Source of the DNA: Favolaschia claudopus
Lineage: Eukaryota; Basidiomycota; Agaricomycetes; Agaricales; Mycenaceae
Assembly: GCA_037176885.1 (NCBI GenBank)
Contig: JAWWNJ010000010.1
Span: 2,418,001 to 2,482,000, forward strand
DNA length: 64,000 bases
Reading direction: 5' to 3'
Part shown: positions 24,548 to 35,601 of the stretch, piece after piece
Layout of the letters: each line of letters opens with the position of its first letter
How positions within the stretch are numbered: position 1 is the stretch's first letter
Made by a program: the position numbers and the translations under genes
The notes under the pieces: generated by a model
The model's database searches: none
What the model saw: only the letters and a program-made list of their open reading frames with translations
Told to the model about the DNA's origin: nothing

Positions 24548-26372
24548 ATGTTCGAGACATCGTCGGTATCCGTTCAACATTATCTACGCATTTCACAAAG
24601 TCTTTTGACCAGAACTCCGTGGCCATTCACCCCGCTCTGCGAGAATCCTCACATCGTACCCCTCCTCCGTTGCGGTCGTCCTCCGTCTCCCCTGGAATAC
24701 AGAAAGCTCCAATCTCTCATCTCCCAATTGGACTCATGCATCGACCACGACCAAAATCATATCTGGGAGCTCGAATCGCAGGTTTCGTTTTTGCTGGAAC
24801 GCGTCACGATTCTGAAGAAGAACAAACACATCCTTCGATCCCTTTCGGCTCCGATCCGTAAACCTCCTCCCGAAATCATGCAGCAGATATTTGAATTTGC
24901 GGTGGATATCAACGAGTTCAAAGATGACAAGTCTATTTCAAGCGCAACACGCATCTCCTCGGTTTGTGCGCAATGGCGCTCGATAGCGCATGCAACTCCG
25001 CGTATATGGAGTAAATTTCTAGTCGAGGTGGTGGCCGCGGATGATGATCAGCCACCGAACAAGAGCACGGTAACTTTCAATGGCAATGGATTGATCAAAT
25101 CCCTAGAAAGGCATCTTCAATTTTCGCGCGACGCAGACATCGATCTCGACATTCGAGCGGCGCACTCGAGCCCTGAATCCTCCCTTTTGTCCTCTCGAAT
25201 TTTGGATCTTTTCGCGGCACATGCCTTGCGGTGGCGGTCTGCAAAAATCAAGGTCGACTCAGGCTCTGTTAGACTTGACACCCACCAACTTTTGAAGGCG
25301 GCTCTTCGGGAAACCCCTCGCCTGAAATCACTCCACATTCATCCAGCTCCCGTCAACTCAGGCATCCCCATTGATTTTTTTGAATCTTGTCCAGCATTGA
25401 CAGAGCTCTCTTTGATACACTACGAACCCAAAGCCAGGATGCCGTGGTCCCAGCTCACCAGCCTCCACTTCGATATCTCCCACATGACAGAGATCCACAC
25501 TGTCCTCGATTTATGCCCTAAACTACGCTCCCTTTCGCTCGTCGTTCCAACCTCTGACGCCCTTGATGACTCGATATCCACCGTCGTTCCCAAGACCGTT
25601 TCCATACGCGCGCTTACCATCACGTCTCGCTCCGTCTTCGGTTACCAAGCGCACTCCGGCGTCCAGCAAATCTGCGATGGACTGACTCTGCCCCTGCTCC
25701 ACTCGCTTACATTCACCTCCCCCATATGTCGGGAATATTGCACCGCTTATGAGCTGCGGCACGAGATCGGGTACTGGCCTCAAAGCGCAGTCGAGAAAAT
25801 GATAGTCCGTTCTGCATGCGAAATCCAGACGCTCCGTATCGAGGGAATTCCCCTCGACACGGACGAGGCCCTCCGCTTGCTGCGTCTAAACCCGCACGTC
25901 GTCAAACTATCCTTGCACGAATGCACCACAATGCATCCGTATGATCTCTCCGAAAGGCGCTGCGACAAAGTCTATAAAGACATCCACGCCAACCACTTCA
26001 TCACCGACGATTTGATCAAAGCTTTGTGTGTTCCCTCCGCTGATACTGGCGACGTGACACTGCTCCTTCCCCGTCTTCGCCACCTCGAATTCGAAGTCAA
26101 CGAGTCTTTCCCCTTGGTCGAGTACGTGCGTATGATTCGCTCTCGCAGGCGCCGTGCAGGCGCCCGATACGGGTGTGGATCGGCTGGATGCGGTTTCCCT
26201 CACCTACCGCACGCATACGTCTTTCATTGGCGGGTCTGAGAATCCGGAGCCCTTGCTGAAATTGAAGCAAGAAGGATTGCTGGTGCGGTATGACGATGGT
26301 TACGAAGAACTTTACGAATACACCGACAAGTATCCTCACGAGAACTCCTGGCTGCGGTCAAGGTTCCATTGA
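24548..26372 (+). pseudogene. F-box paralog with C-terminal frameshift
   Basis: Paralog of the F-box gene at 15951-17750, on the opposite strand. The ORF from 24548 is open to 26239 (563 aa). It carries the same coiled-coil, F-box (PIRKPPPEIMQQIFEFA), ISSVCAQWRSIAHATPRIW and LRR-like blocks. Near 26150 the frame breaks. Upstream frame: EYVRMIRSR. The conserved continuation TGVDRLDAVSLTYRTH..LLKLKQEGLLVRYDDG is in another frame and runs to a stop at 26372. So either the protein lost its native last ~65 residues, or there is a sequencing error or an unusual splice. The F-box half is intact and could still function, so 'pseudogene' is provisional. Confidence 0.7.
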
Positions 26373-26899
26373 TATGCATGACTAGTGGAATTATAATTAC
26401 AGCCAGTGTATGGACTCCGCTGAACCATAGTTGCACAGATGTGGGTTGGCAAACCTGATTTTGAGAACAAAGTTGAAGATGGACAAAGAGCCATTCGCTG
26501 CCTGGCCATCGCAAGCATATCCATGAGCGACAACTCAAGGGCGACAACTCAAGGACAACCTATCCAGACTCTAGTCTGTCACCGCTTGAGAGCGGCTGCA
26601 TTCAAGGGTACGAGTACTGCACTCATAACCATACCCTGTTGCTTTCGACTTGATTCCGGCCGGGACCAGAGATTCAGAACCACTGCTGTCTGAGTTGCAC
26701 GACTCTTACATGGTAGAGGGTTGCAATTAGTGAAAGCCTGGGTGGTTTTAAGCCGATAGGTTAGGGTTACGTCGCGATCAGCCAATCACGAATTCGATCA
26801 ATATTCCTCAAATTTTCTTCCTTCCTTTTTCCCCCTTCACAACTTCGCGTTGGTCTTGCTCGTTGGTGTCGTGGACTCCGACCCGCAAGTGCAGGACTA
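26373..26899. other. Intergenic and helicase promoter
   Basis: No coding sequence supported. The right part is the promoter of the DEAD-box gene and includes a telobox-like motif and a CT-rich tract just upstream of the ATG. Confidence 0.5.
26757..26770 (+). promoter_or_regulatory. Telobox-like promoter motif
   Basis: ATAGGTTAGGGTTA lies 130 bp upstream of the helicase ATG. It shares the GGTTAGGGTT core with the listerin and 42.7-kb gene promoters. Confidence 0.4.
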
Positions 26900-29595
26900 A
26901 TGGCGTCCTCGTTATGGTCGTCGGCGTGCATGGCCTCGACGTCCCGGTTATTATACTCCCGAGCGTCTACCTCGGCGAGCTTGAGGTTTTCGGCAAATGG
27001 TACGCATTCTGTGGCCGTTATATTGAGCATTCCTGGTGCGCGAGACAGCAGAGTTGTACCTGAACTTTGGTTCTTGGACAGTCATTGCTCATGCCTTTTG
27101 ACCGGGAATGCTGTTGTTAAATTTTGCCTTGGCGCTAATATATTGCATACCTTTTGTTCTTCTAGTTTCTTCGGTTTTGCGCTCAGCGGCTTGCAGGCGC
27201 TCGTATGCAAGACAAGCCGTCCATCCAGCATCAGGCAAGGTTTTGTTCAGCAGTACTTGGTGATATTTTTTTAACTTGTCACAGAATCGCCAGTCGACGC
27301 TGGCCAGAAGCTTGATGTACCATTTTCTACGCTCGAGGGCAAAGTTACGAAGGAAACCCTTGACGCTGTCACGGTGAAGCCCTTCAAGCTGCAAACTATG
27401 TCGCCCGTGCAGGCAGAGGTCTTGCCAATGCTTCCCTCACTCGCAGAACCCTACACCCCAGACAGCACTCATGTCCGCGACCTGCTCGTCAGAGCAAAAA
27501 CCGGAACGGGCAAGACCATTGCCTTCCTCATTCCTGCTATCGAGGCCCGCCTTAAAAGTATCCAGGAGTATCTTTCAGGCAACGCGGATACTGGAGATCT
27601 CGAGACTGCGAAACGGCGCTTCACACGGCGAACAGTTGGAACTCTCGTCATTAGCCCTACGCGCGAGCTCGCGACCCAGATTGCCAATGAAGCGCTGCGC
27701 TTGACTATGCACCACCGCGACTTTGAGGTGCGGTTGTTCACCGGAGGGTCGAGCAAGAGAATGCAGATGCGGGATTGGATGAAAGGTCGGAAGGATATCG
27801 TGGTCTCAACTCCCGGACGCCTAAGAGACTTGCTCGAATCGGAGCCCGATGTCAGAAGTGCAATTGGGGAAACAAGCATTGTATGCAGTCTTCCAATCTT
27901 CGTATGCAGACTTGTGGCTAATACTCATATTCGTAGCTGGTTTTGGACGAAGCGGACACTCTCCTCGACATGGGTTTCAGAGAGGATATCGAGGAAATTA
28001 AGTCATTCATCCCCCCGACACCCCAACGTCAGACACTGTTGTTCTCCGCCACTGTTTCGAAGCAAATCCAGCAGGTCGCTCGGTCAACGCTTGCGAAGAA
28101 TCACCGCTACATCAATTGCGTGTCGGAGGAAACTTCACCTGTTCATGCTCATGTCGAACAATACCACACGATTCTCCCTAGCCCGAGCGCGCAGCTTCCG
28201 CACATTCTGCGACTCATCGCGCACGACCAGTTCCTCAACCCCGGCAAATCCAAGGTCATCATATTTTTGCCGACTACCAAAATGACGCAGCTCTTTTCGA
28301 CCCTCGTCAGCAGTCTGGCTTTCAACGCTCTTCCGGCCGGAAAAAACACGCGGGTATACGAGATTCACTCCAAGCGGACGCAGGAGCAGCGGACCAAGGT
28401 TTCGGACGCATTCCGCCACTCGAGATCTGGCGCCACTGTGCTCATCACGACCGATGTCTCCGCGCGCGGCGTCGACTACCCTGGCGTCACCCGTGTCATT
28501 CAGGTCGGCATACCTGGCGGTCGAGAAGAGTACATCCATCGTGTCGGTCGTACAGGCCGTGCTAACAGTGCAGGTCGTGGCGATCTCGTTCTCTTGCCTT
28601 GGGAGATCGGGTTCGTCACATGGCAGCTGACGGACGTCCCGCTGAAGCCTCTCACTGTCAACGAACTCACCGAGGATGTGAATCAGATGTCGGCCAAGTT
28701 CGATGAAGACCCAGCGGACTTCTTCGTTCAAGCCAAGGCTCCCGTCAGAGAATCGCTCTTCCTCACTCCAGTATCACCCGTTATGAAGGGTCTTGATGGA
28801 AACGTCGGGAATATCCTCGGGCGTCTGGACGAGGACGCCATTCGGGAGACTATGCTATCATTGCTCGGCTACTACCTTTCCAAAACCCCCGAGCTGCGCG
28901 TACAGCGGGACATCGTTGTCCAGGGATGCCAGGACTGGACGACCGGTGCCTGTGGCCTCGCAACGCCTCCCTACGTAGCGAAGGAATTCTTGAGGAAGCT
29001 TGGGTATTCTGACGGGCGGACGAAACATTGGGGCAAGGAAGCGCAGAGGATGCCTTCATACGGGCGTGGACGCGAACAGCCGTGGCAGGGTCGTGGTGCT
29101 CAGGCTTCGCGGGACTTCAAGAGGCGCCCCAACAGGGATCAGCCAGGGATGGACGAGGGAGACCAAGATGACGGTGACGCGAGCGAGTACAGGACAAGTC
29201 GGTACATGGATCAAGGGAATGGATATCCGGGCAAGCCTGGCGATGGGAGGGGGCAAAGCGCGGAGTTCCGTGGGGGCTTCGGTGGGAGGAAGCCCATGGG
29301 TAGCTTCGGCACCGGCGTGGGGTACCAAGGCGGTCCTATGGGTGTTGACCGTAGCAGAAAACCGCGCGACGATAATGACAGTGAAGGGTACCGAGGCGGT
29401 GATCGGCAACGAAGCGGGGGATATAGAAGCGGGGGTTATGGAAGTGGAGGACATGGAGGCGGAGGTTATGGAAGCGGGGGTTATGGGGCAGGACGTGATG
29501 GAGGACGTGGGGGAGGCCGTGGGGGCTACAATGGGCGGCGCGATGGTGGCAGCAGCCGTGGAGGTCGTGATCGGTCTCAAAGCTACGATTCGTAG
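26900..29595 (+). CDS. MSS116: Mitochondrial DEAD-box RNA helicase (MSS116-like)
   Basis: ATP-dependent RNA chaperone, by family a helper of group I/II intron splicing and translation in mitochondria. Core exons are 27285..27880 and 27937..29595; the N-terminal exon(s) begin at ATG 26900 and end at 27239 in phase. All helicase motifs are visible: Q-like MSPVQAE, AKTGTGKT, PTREL, TPGR, LDEADTLLDMGF, SAT, TTDVSARGVDYP and HRVGRTGR. The start region is rich in Ser, Arg and Ala (SRLLYSRASTSASLRFS), consistent with a mitochondrial presequence. The C-terminus has a long Gly/Arg/Tyr tail with RGG and GGYGSGG repeats, expected to bind RNA. Read straight through, the model is 864 aa, but the stretch 27000-27230 looks intronic, so the N-terminus is uncertain. 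Confidence 0.9.
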
Positions 29596-30532
29596 TCTGA
29601 GTTCCTCCCCACTTAGATCAGCATACATGAAGTATAATTTTTATGTGTATCCTCGCTCAGTACAAGCAGTGATTTTTTTCCCGGGCTTTTGCGCTTGCTA
29701 ATACGTAGTGGGCGTATTTTTGAGGTTCATTATTGGCAAGTCGACGTGCAGAATCATTGCCGACTCGATCTCTTTGAAGTCCTTCGACTCTTGTGGTTTA
29801 AGCTTGGTGCCAGTCACGAATAAGAATTCCAGGCTTGAGCGCTTAGTGAGCTTGGGCGCTTGAGCGAGAGGTGCAAAATCGGGATTGCAGCACCGTACTT
29901 TCATGATGGGCGAGCCTCAGGTGAGACTGGCTGAACTTGATTTATTCCTATTGTTTAGCTCAAGAAACTTCAGGTCTATGAATCGATGGCGGTCACTTCC
30001 AGGTCAAGACTCATGCTGTCTTCGTTAATCGGCGACTCCATTCGGACAGTGCCACTCGGCTAACATCGCTGGCTACTTGTATTCAACTGGACTTGTGTTG
30101 TGAGACGGATTCAATTTCGTTCTGAATCGATATCAACCAAAATTCACCCGACGCAGAGTCGACGCTTGCGACGCATCAGTGCTAGATCTATGTTGGATCA
30201 GCCACTTCGAATGAGTAAGTAAACCTTTGTGCTCTCGGGACTGGTGAGGTCGCTTTTCGTCGCTTTGAAATCACTCGAAGTCCTCCTCGAGCTGAGTCAG
30301 GCGGATACCCAGGTGAAATACATGGCCCACTTGTGGCCCACCGATCAGGATCTTCGTTCTTAGTTGGGATGAAAACGTATTCAAAGATCCGTTTCTCTGA
30401 TGACGAAGTCGCTGGACTTTCAGTCAACGGCAAGATTCTTAGATACGGGGGACCATCGCGGTCAAGTCGAAATCCGATAAATAGACCGCATGCTTGAGCC
30501 GGTGGAAATCATATCCCATCATACAGCCTTCC
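29596..30532. other. Intergenic, no supported gene
   Basis: Nearly 1 kb between the helicase and the SDR gene. Only short unsupported ORFs; probably the helicase 3' UTR and the SDR promoter. I see no repeat or RNA gene in it. Confidence 0.5.
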
Positions 30533-31396
30533 ATGTCGGACGCAATTGTCTACCTTGGTGAGCACTTGGTTTCTATACTATTTGCGCACTATCTGAACTT
30601 TTGACAGTCACCGGAGCCAACCGCGGGATTGGTTTCGGCCTCGTCACCGCCCTAGCTGCGCGACCCAACACGATTGTTTTTGCCGGCGCGCGAGACCCCT
30701 CCGCTCAGGCGCTTACGGATTTGGCCGCCAGACACACAAATCTCCACCCAATTAAATTGACGTCCGCAGATAAAGCCGACAACGATGCAGCCGTCGCGCA
30801 GATCAAAAAAGTTGCGGGTCGGCTCGATGTGATAATCGCAAACGCTGGTGAGCGGGTTGGGTTCCTTGCAAGAAAGAAAAATGACGTCGTCTGCAGCGAT
30901 CTGCGACTATTACGGGCCCGTCGTAGACGCTCCGGTCTCTGTTTACCAGAACCACTTTGAGGTCAATAGTTTAGGCCCACTGGTTCTCTTTCAAGCTGCA
31001 GAGCGTTTGCTGCTTGCCTCTCCCACTGGAGCCCCCATATTTGCCGTCATCTCTAGCAGTGTCACCTCCATGGCAAACTACATGCATTTTTCTCTGACAC
31101 CATATGCCATGTCGAAGGCCGCAGTCAACATCCTCGTGAAAGGGCTGAACGCAGAACACTCGAAGCTCGTCGCATTCCTGGTCGATCCCGGCTGGGTGGC
31201 CACACAGATGGGTAACCGCGGGGCCAAAGCAAATGGGCTTCCGGGTGCGCCAGTGCAAATTGCCGACTCGGTGAAGGGTATTCTGGGGCGCATTGACGGC
31301 GCTACGAAGGAGAAGAGTGCCGGGAAGTTTTGGAACGCTGTGGTTGCTAATGACGGAAATCCATGGGACAGGCCGACGGAAGAAATCCTCTGGTGA
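30533..31396 (+). CDS. Short-chain dehydrogenase/reductase
   Basis: Exons 30533..30557, 30608..30847 and 30897..31396 give 254 aa, a classical SDR length. The nucleotide-binding motif TGANRGIG is near residue 10, and the active-site motif YAMSK is at the usual place with a preceding ISSSVTS serine segment. These fungal SDRs reduce or oxidise small carbonyl or alcohol substrates with NAD(P)(H); the substrate cannot be told from sequence. The short N-terminus before TGANRG and the PGWVATQMG block resemble the sniffer/CsgA-type atypical subgroup. The usual NAG motif after strand 4 reads NAA across the second splice junction, which is odd but keeps the frame. No targeting signal is seen, so the protein is probably cytosolic. 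Confidence 0.9.
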
Positions 31397-31597
31397 ATGA
31401 TGAGTAGAATACTCGAATCAGAATTTCAGTGTAGGATATACCGATTCAACGATTTCGCATACACCCTCAATCTCAAGTTAAATGTATATGCAACTGAGGA
31501 TTTCTCTTGCACGGAACAGTTATGAAGAACGCCTGATCGACATCTGAATCCGAACCACCGATCGAACCTAGTTTCGCGAATTTATCAATAGATAATA

Positions 31598-34500
31598 TTA
31601 TACAAACGACCGCATCCTGATGGACGTAAATGTCACATTGGCGGCTGAGTCGGAGACTCCGTCTATCCATCGTGATTCCGCTGCGCGACTGAGTGACACC
31701 CGCACAACTATTAATGTTGGCACTATATTCTAAGGGGATACACTTTATTTTTAGCGGTTCAATTAATATTTGAAGGATTGGATACTCACGACGAATTGGA
31801 AGAGAACTCCGATGAGTATGTTGTTGATGATAACCTGCAACCATCCGTGGTGATATCGGCGGAAGTACTTGATGCCATTTTCGGAAAATTCCACTTTACC
31901 CTCCCACCATCATCATCTCCGAACGTGAATGCGCCATGGCCCACACACGCCAGAGAGACGCGGCCATACAGAGCCCAACGTCTTCAGAGCTACCTGGACA
32001 TGAGCCTTTCCACGTATCGAGGGTTTCGAATTTGAAAATTTCATTAAAAAAAATTCTAAAAATCGTCTTCGAGCAATTCGGCGTGCTACTGTTTGCCTCA
32101 GAGTGACTCGGCTACATCCCACACCCAACCAACGGGACAACTCAAGGAGGTACACTCTCGATTTCCGTGCTCTCGACGCACGAGCAGCTGCGACCCCATT
32201 GACAATCAATTTTCACGGACGATCGACATCCGAAGTCTTCCTCGCGCATCCAGCTCATTTTCCGTTCTTACGACGCGAGATTTGACCACAGCAACCTTCT
32301 GGGACGCTACTGTCCATTGGTGCATGTCTTTTCGCTCGCCATCGTCCTGGACACCCGACTGGAGGCTGCCCAGCGCTGGCCCGCCCTTTGCTGCATAGCT
32401 GCTGACTCATCTGGCACTGCAATTCTGATCGGTGTCCTTTCGGTTGCCTTTCGGCGATATTTGGTCTCTTGAGCGAGGTACTCCAATGGTTCGTCCAACC
32501 CAGCCGTCCTGTAGCGCCTGAAAGCTGGATTCAGCCCTTAAGCCTGGCTATCAGTTGAACTTTATCCATGTCTTTTCTTTATCCATATTTCCACAATTTC
32601 AAGGCACGCAAACACTATTGTCGACCTAGTAGAACCGCAAACGTTGAGGGAATCAAGTGAGCCGAAACTAACGGGAACAGCTCAACAGCAGCTGTATTTA
32701 TCGTGCGCCTCATTGAATCTCTTGCCCACGGTTTGCTTGTCGCATAGATGTGCGCACTTCACGGAGATTGGATTAAATCCTTGTAAGGTTAATTGTTTCT
32801 GCTCGACCTCCTTTCACGCGACTCATACGTGCTTTCCTTGTCGCTCGTGGCCCACGGTACGAATCTTTGCATTAACACCATGCAAACTACCAGTGCAGTG
32901 ACTCGAGACTGGGATCACTTTGTTTTGGAGAGTTCCGAAACGTTGACTTTTCTAGTGAACAATTCTTGAACTCCTCACAGGCGACAACTCGCACCTTTGG
33001 AATACAACCTGCTGGCCACTGAAGGGATTCCATCATAGGAATCCAAGTCCAACATGTGACTAGAGCCTCAGTATTATTATATTTTCAAAGGTGTTGAGCC
33101 TCTCTTTGTTGAGTCCTCGAATTGCTTACTTGTTGAGGTACCAATTCTTCCGTGTTTCTGCTTCTCTTAATTTCCTTCAGTTCTACAGCGATGCATCGGC
33201 GGGTGTGATCGTGAGCTCGGCTGCGGGGGTTTTGAGAAGTCCAGGGACCGAACAGTACAGTAGTGCCTCTGTATTGTCAGTTACTCCCTGGGCCCGGCGT
33301 TCCTGAGCGGGACCGTGCCGTGTAACCTACCTACCTACCTACCTACCGGGGTCAAAACGCACCGCAGAGGGCGATAGGAAAGCACCTGAGACGACGTATG
33401 CAATAACACAAAGAGAGTATAGTGCGCCAGACTCCAAGCTGTCGAGTAACCGCATCAACTGGAGGTCAAGCGCCGGGAAGAAAGAGGGTGAATATACACA
33501 TCATCACAACGGCTGTGTTGTAACTCCTGGTGGTAGGCAAGGTGCTTGCCCTCCGAACCTCTCGCCCAATCCACCACATACGGCCAGCTGTAAGATCACA
33601 AAGCTCAAGCGAAATCAGACATGCAAGTGAAGATAAAAATCACCTGTGAGCATCGTTAATATGCTGTTGGTAGCGACAGACATGATGAAAGGAATCTTCT
33701 GGTCGATGAGTGGTTTGAACTGATAATTGTCTCGAACGGTCGTGACCAACCCCAGGACTTCGCAGTAGATAAATCAAAGAAGGAGAAGAGACTGGCGAGG
33801 CTGACCTGTTGTCGTTGTTAACATAAGCATTGGAAGAATGGTTACCGTTGTAGAGCGGCCCCATACGACGAAGCATCGAAATATCTGTATTTTAGGTCAA
33901 ACGGTGTAGTTGGAGACAAGGGAGCGGGCAACGTACGAAAAGACCGTCCGTTAATGCACTAGAACGAAGTTCGTTTCCAAACAGCAATAAGAGAAGATTA
34001 TTGGTCGACTCACTTGTTCGCGATTAAGAAAGTGTACCGGAAAAACACAAGACGTTCGTGAATAAATGACGTTCGCTCGACCGAGCCGCCTTTCGCAGCT
34101 AGTCTCACCAAACGCAGCGCTAAGACGGCGATGATCATCTTGAGCGTCATCTGAATGGTGCCCAAGACAAACATAGCCGAGGTCAAATATAATAAGACGC
34201 GGACGCCGCTTCGAGTTCTGTTGTTATGGAAGAGATACGCAGCCAGGAAGAACATTGCCATGAATATCACTGTAAAATTGGGAGTCTGTCAATGACCGGT
34301 AGCTTCATCCAAAAGCGGAAGATGAGTACTGTAGAAGATGAGTTCCACCTTTTTACTTGAAACGTTAGAGGATACGGTCAAATTTTCGCGAGTGGTTAGT
34401 TACGCACCACGGTTTCGTAGAAGATTGGGATTGCGGTTTCCCATTGGGTATCAAATTCGGTGTCGGTAGAATCAACATCGATGACAGACGACGATTGCAT
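31598..34500 (-). CDS. Multi-pass membrane protein, paralog A (Agaricomycete-expanded family)
   Basis: I recognise this only as a multi-pass (about seven segments) integral membrane family common in mushroom genomes; function unknown. Exons complement(31598..31729, 31790..31834, 33363..33438, 33500..33587, 33644..33757, 33806..33884, 33937..33958, 34014..34269, 34330..34348, 34408..34500) give 307 aa. Blocks shared with paralog B: LTSAMFVLGT, ALTD, IFRC..VVWGR, IPF.MSVATNS.LT.LTAGRMWWIGRE, LESGALYSL, and PTLIVVRVSLSRAAE near the end. Exon sizes 19, 256, 22, 79, 114, 88, 76 and 132 are identical in both copies, so I am confident in the model. Intron 8 (31835..33362) is 1528 nt against 61 nt in paralog B. 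Confidence 0.82.
31835..33362 (-). other. 1.5-kb enlarged intron with probable insertion
   Basis: The intron is bounded by a normal GTGCGT donor (33362) and a TGCAG acceptor. Inside are a (CTAC)n microsatellite (about 33327-33348), an imperfect hairpin at 33241-33291 (CCAGGGA...TCCCTGG with inner ACAGTACAG/CTGTATTGT), and only short unsupported ORFs. All other introns of this gene and its paralog are about 45-70 nt, so roughly 1.45 kb was probably inserted. No coding transposase is visible. Confidence 0.6.
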
Positions 34501-35272
34501 GATGCAGCTTGGGCCAGCGAGTCGGAATGGCCAAGACCTAAGAGATCAGCCAGCGCGCGAGACCCATGTACCAAGACTGTCCAGTAAGTCAGAGGAAAGA
34601 AGTAGAGAGTGGGAAGAGCCTGTGTGTCACCAGCTTATGTACGCTTATGAGATAACATGAGAACGACATGTTGTCACTCAGCCAACTTGAATTTTGTCTG
34701 TTTTGCAATTTATCAAAACAGTCTCCGAGGCTCCACTACAGCAACGAGAAGAAACTATGGGGGGGACCGAGGGAGTGAGTTTCAAGGCCAAAGCCACTGG
34801 GCCGCAGTGGGAACATGATTCAAAACGGTATCAAGTTGATTTTCTTTTGAACAGTGAGGGAGCCCGGAGCAAGATCCAAGTGCAAAGAGTCGAATACTCA
34901 AAGGGAGGGCGAGAAATTGGGAAAAATCGGCAGGGATGTGTCGGATAGGTTTAGACGGAGCGCCACTGCCACTGCCAGGCAGTTGTGGGGATGTGACATT
35001 GTGTCCGAGTCGTTGGGCGACCGCCTGCGGCCGCTAGCTATATCTTGGTTTCAAGTCGTAGGGGGGTCAGTGAGGTATGTACCTGAATCAACGAGAAGAG
35101 GATAAAACGATAAAGCATCTCCGAGATCAAGAGGTTCAATAGCAGAACTGAGGAAAGTGGTGGGAAGGAACAAGAAAAGGTTGGTTTGCATTTAGGTGGC
35201 GGTGTCCGCCGCCATCCGGCAATCAGTGCAAGCTGACTTGGTCGGTTCTAATAGCGGACCTTCCGAAATATC
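34501..35272. other. Intergenic between paralogs A and B
   Basis: About 0.8 kb upstream of paralog A (its promoter). No coding sequence supported. It ends at the tandem AACATTTGC copies that flank the palindromic element. Confidence 0.5.
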
Positions 35273-35290
35273 AACATTTGCAACATTTGC

Positions 35291-35466
35291 CTGTCTCGGT
35301 AACCCAGACGTTCTGAGAGCACAGCGGACCTGCGGTCCGCGATTGATCCGTACCACGCGAGTTCAGAGCACTTCCGCACATCAAATTTACCCGAACTCGC
35401 GTGGTACGGATCAATCGCGGACCGCAGGTCCGCTGTGCTCTCAGAACGTCTGGGTTACCGAGACAG
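35291..35466. mobile_element. 176-bp foldback MITE with 9-bp target-site duplication
   Basis: Two perfectly complementary 74-nt arms (35291-35364 and 35393-35466) enclose a 28-nt loop. The flanks are identical 9-mers AACATTTGC (35282-35290 and 35467-35475), a typical target-site duplication. A further tandem AACATTTGC lies at 35273-35281. Long TIRs plus a 9-bp duplication suggest a Mutator-like origin (inference). It lacks coding capacity; ORFs seen on both strands are mirror images of the arms. Confidence 0.9.
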
Positions 35467-35601
35467 AACATTTGCAAGGTGCGACAAAGTATAAGTAGAG
35501 AGGGAATTTTCATGCTAGGATCGACATTCAGCTCAAAATTCTCGAGCGAGGTTCGGTAACAATACATTCAATCCGACGTATATTAGTACATTTTCCAAAT
35601 T

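Noticed and set aside
29000..29701. Long overlapping ORFs on both strands in the helicase 3' end
   Set aside because: Shadows of the Gly/Arg-rich RGG tail; repetitive codons keep other frames open.
32103..32498. Short ORFs inside the enlarged intron as a transposase remnant
   Set aside because: No catalytic DDE or other transposase motif is visible, and frames change every ~150 bp without splice support.
33327..33348. (CTAC)n run as a functional element
   Set aside because: A short microsatellite within an intron; noted only as a possible insertion-boundary feature.
35196..35567. Two similar ORFs on opposite strands around 35.3 kb
   Set aside because: They are mirror images produced by the perfect inverted arms of the MITE, not genes.
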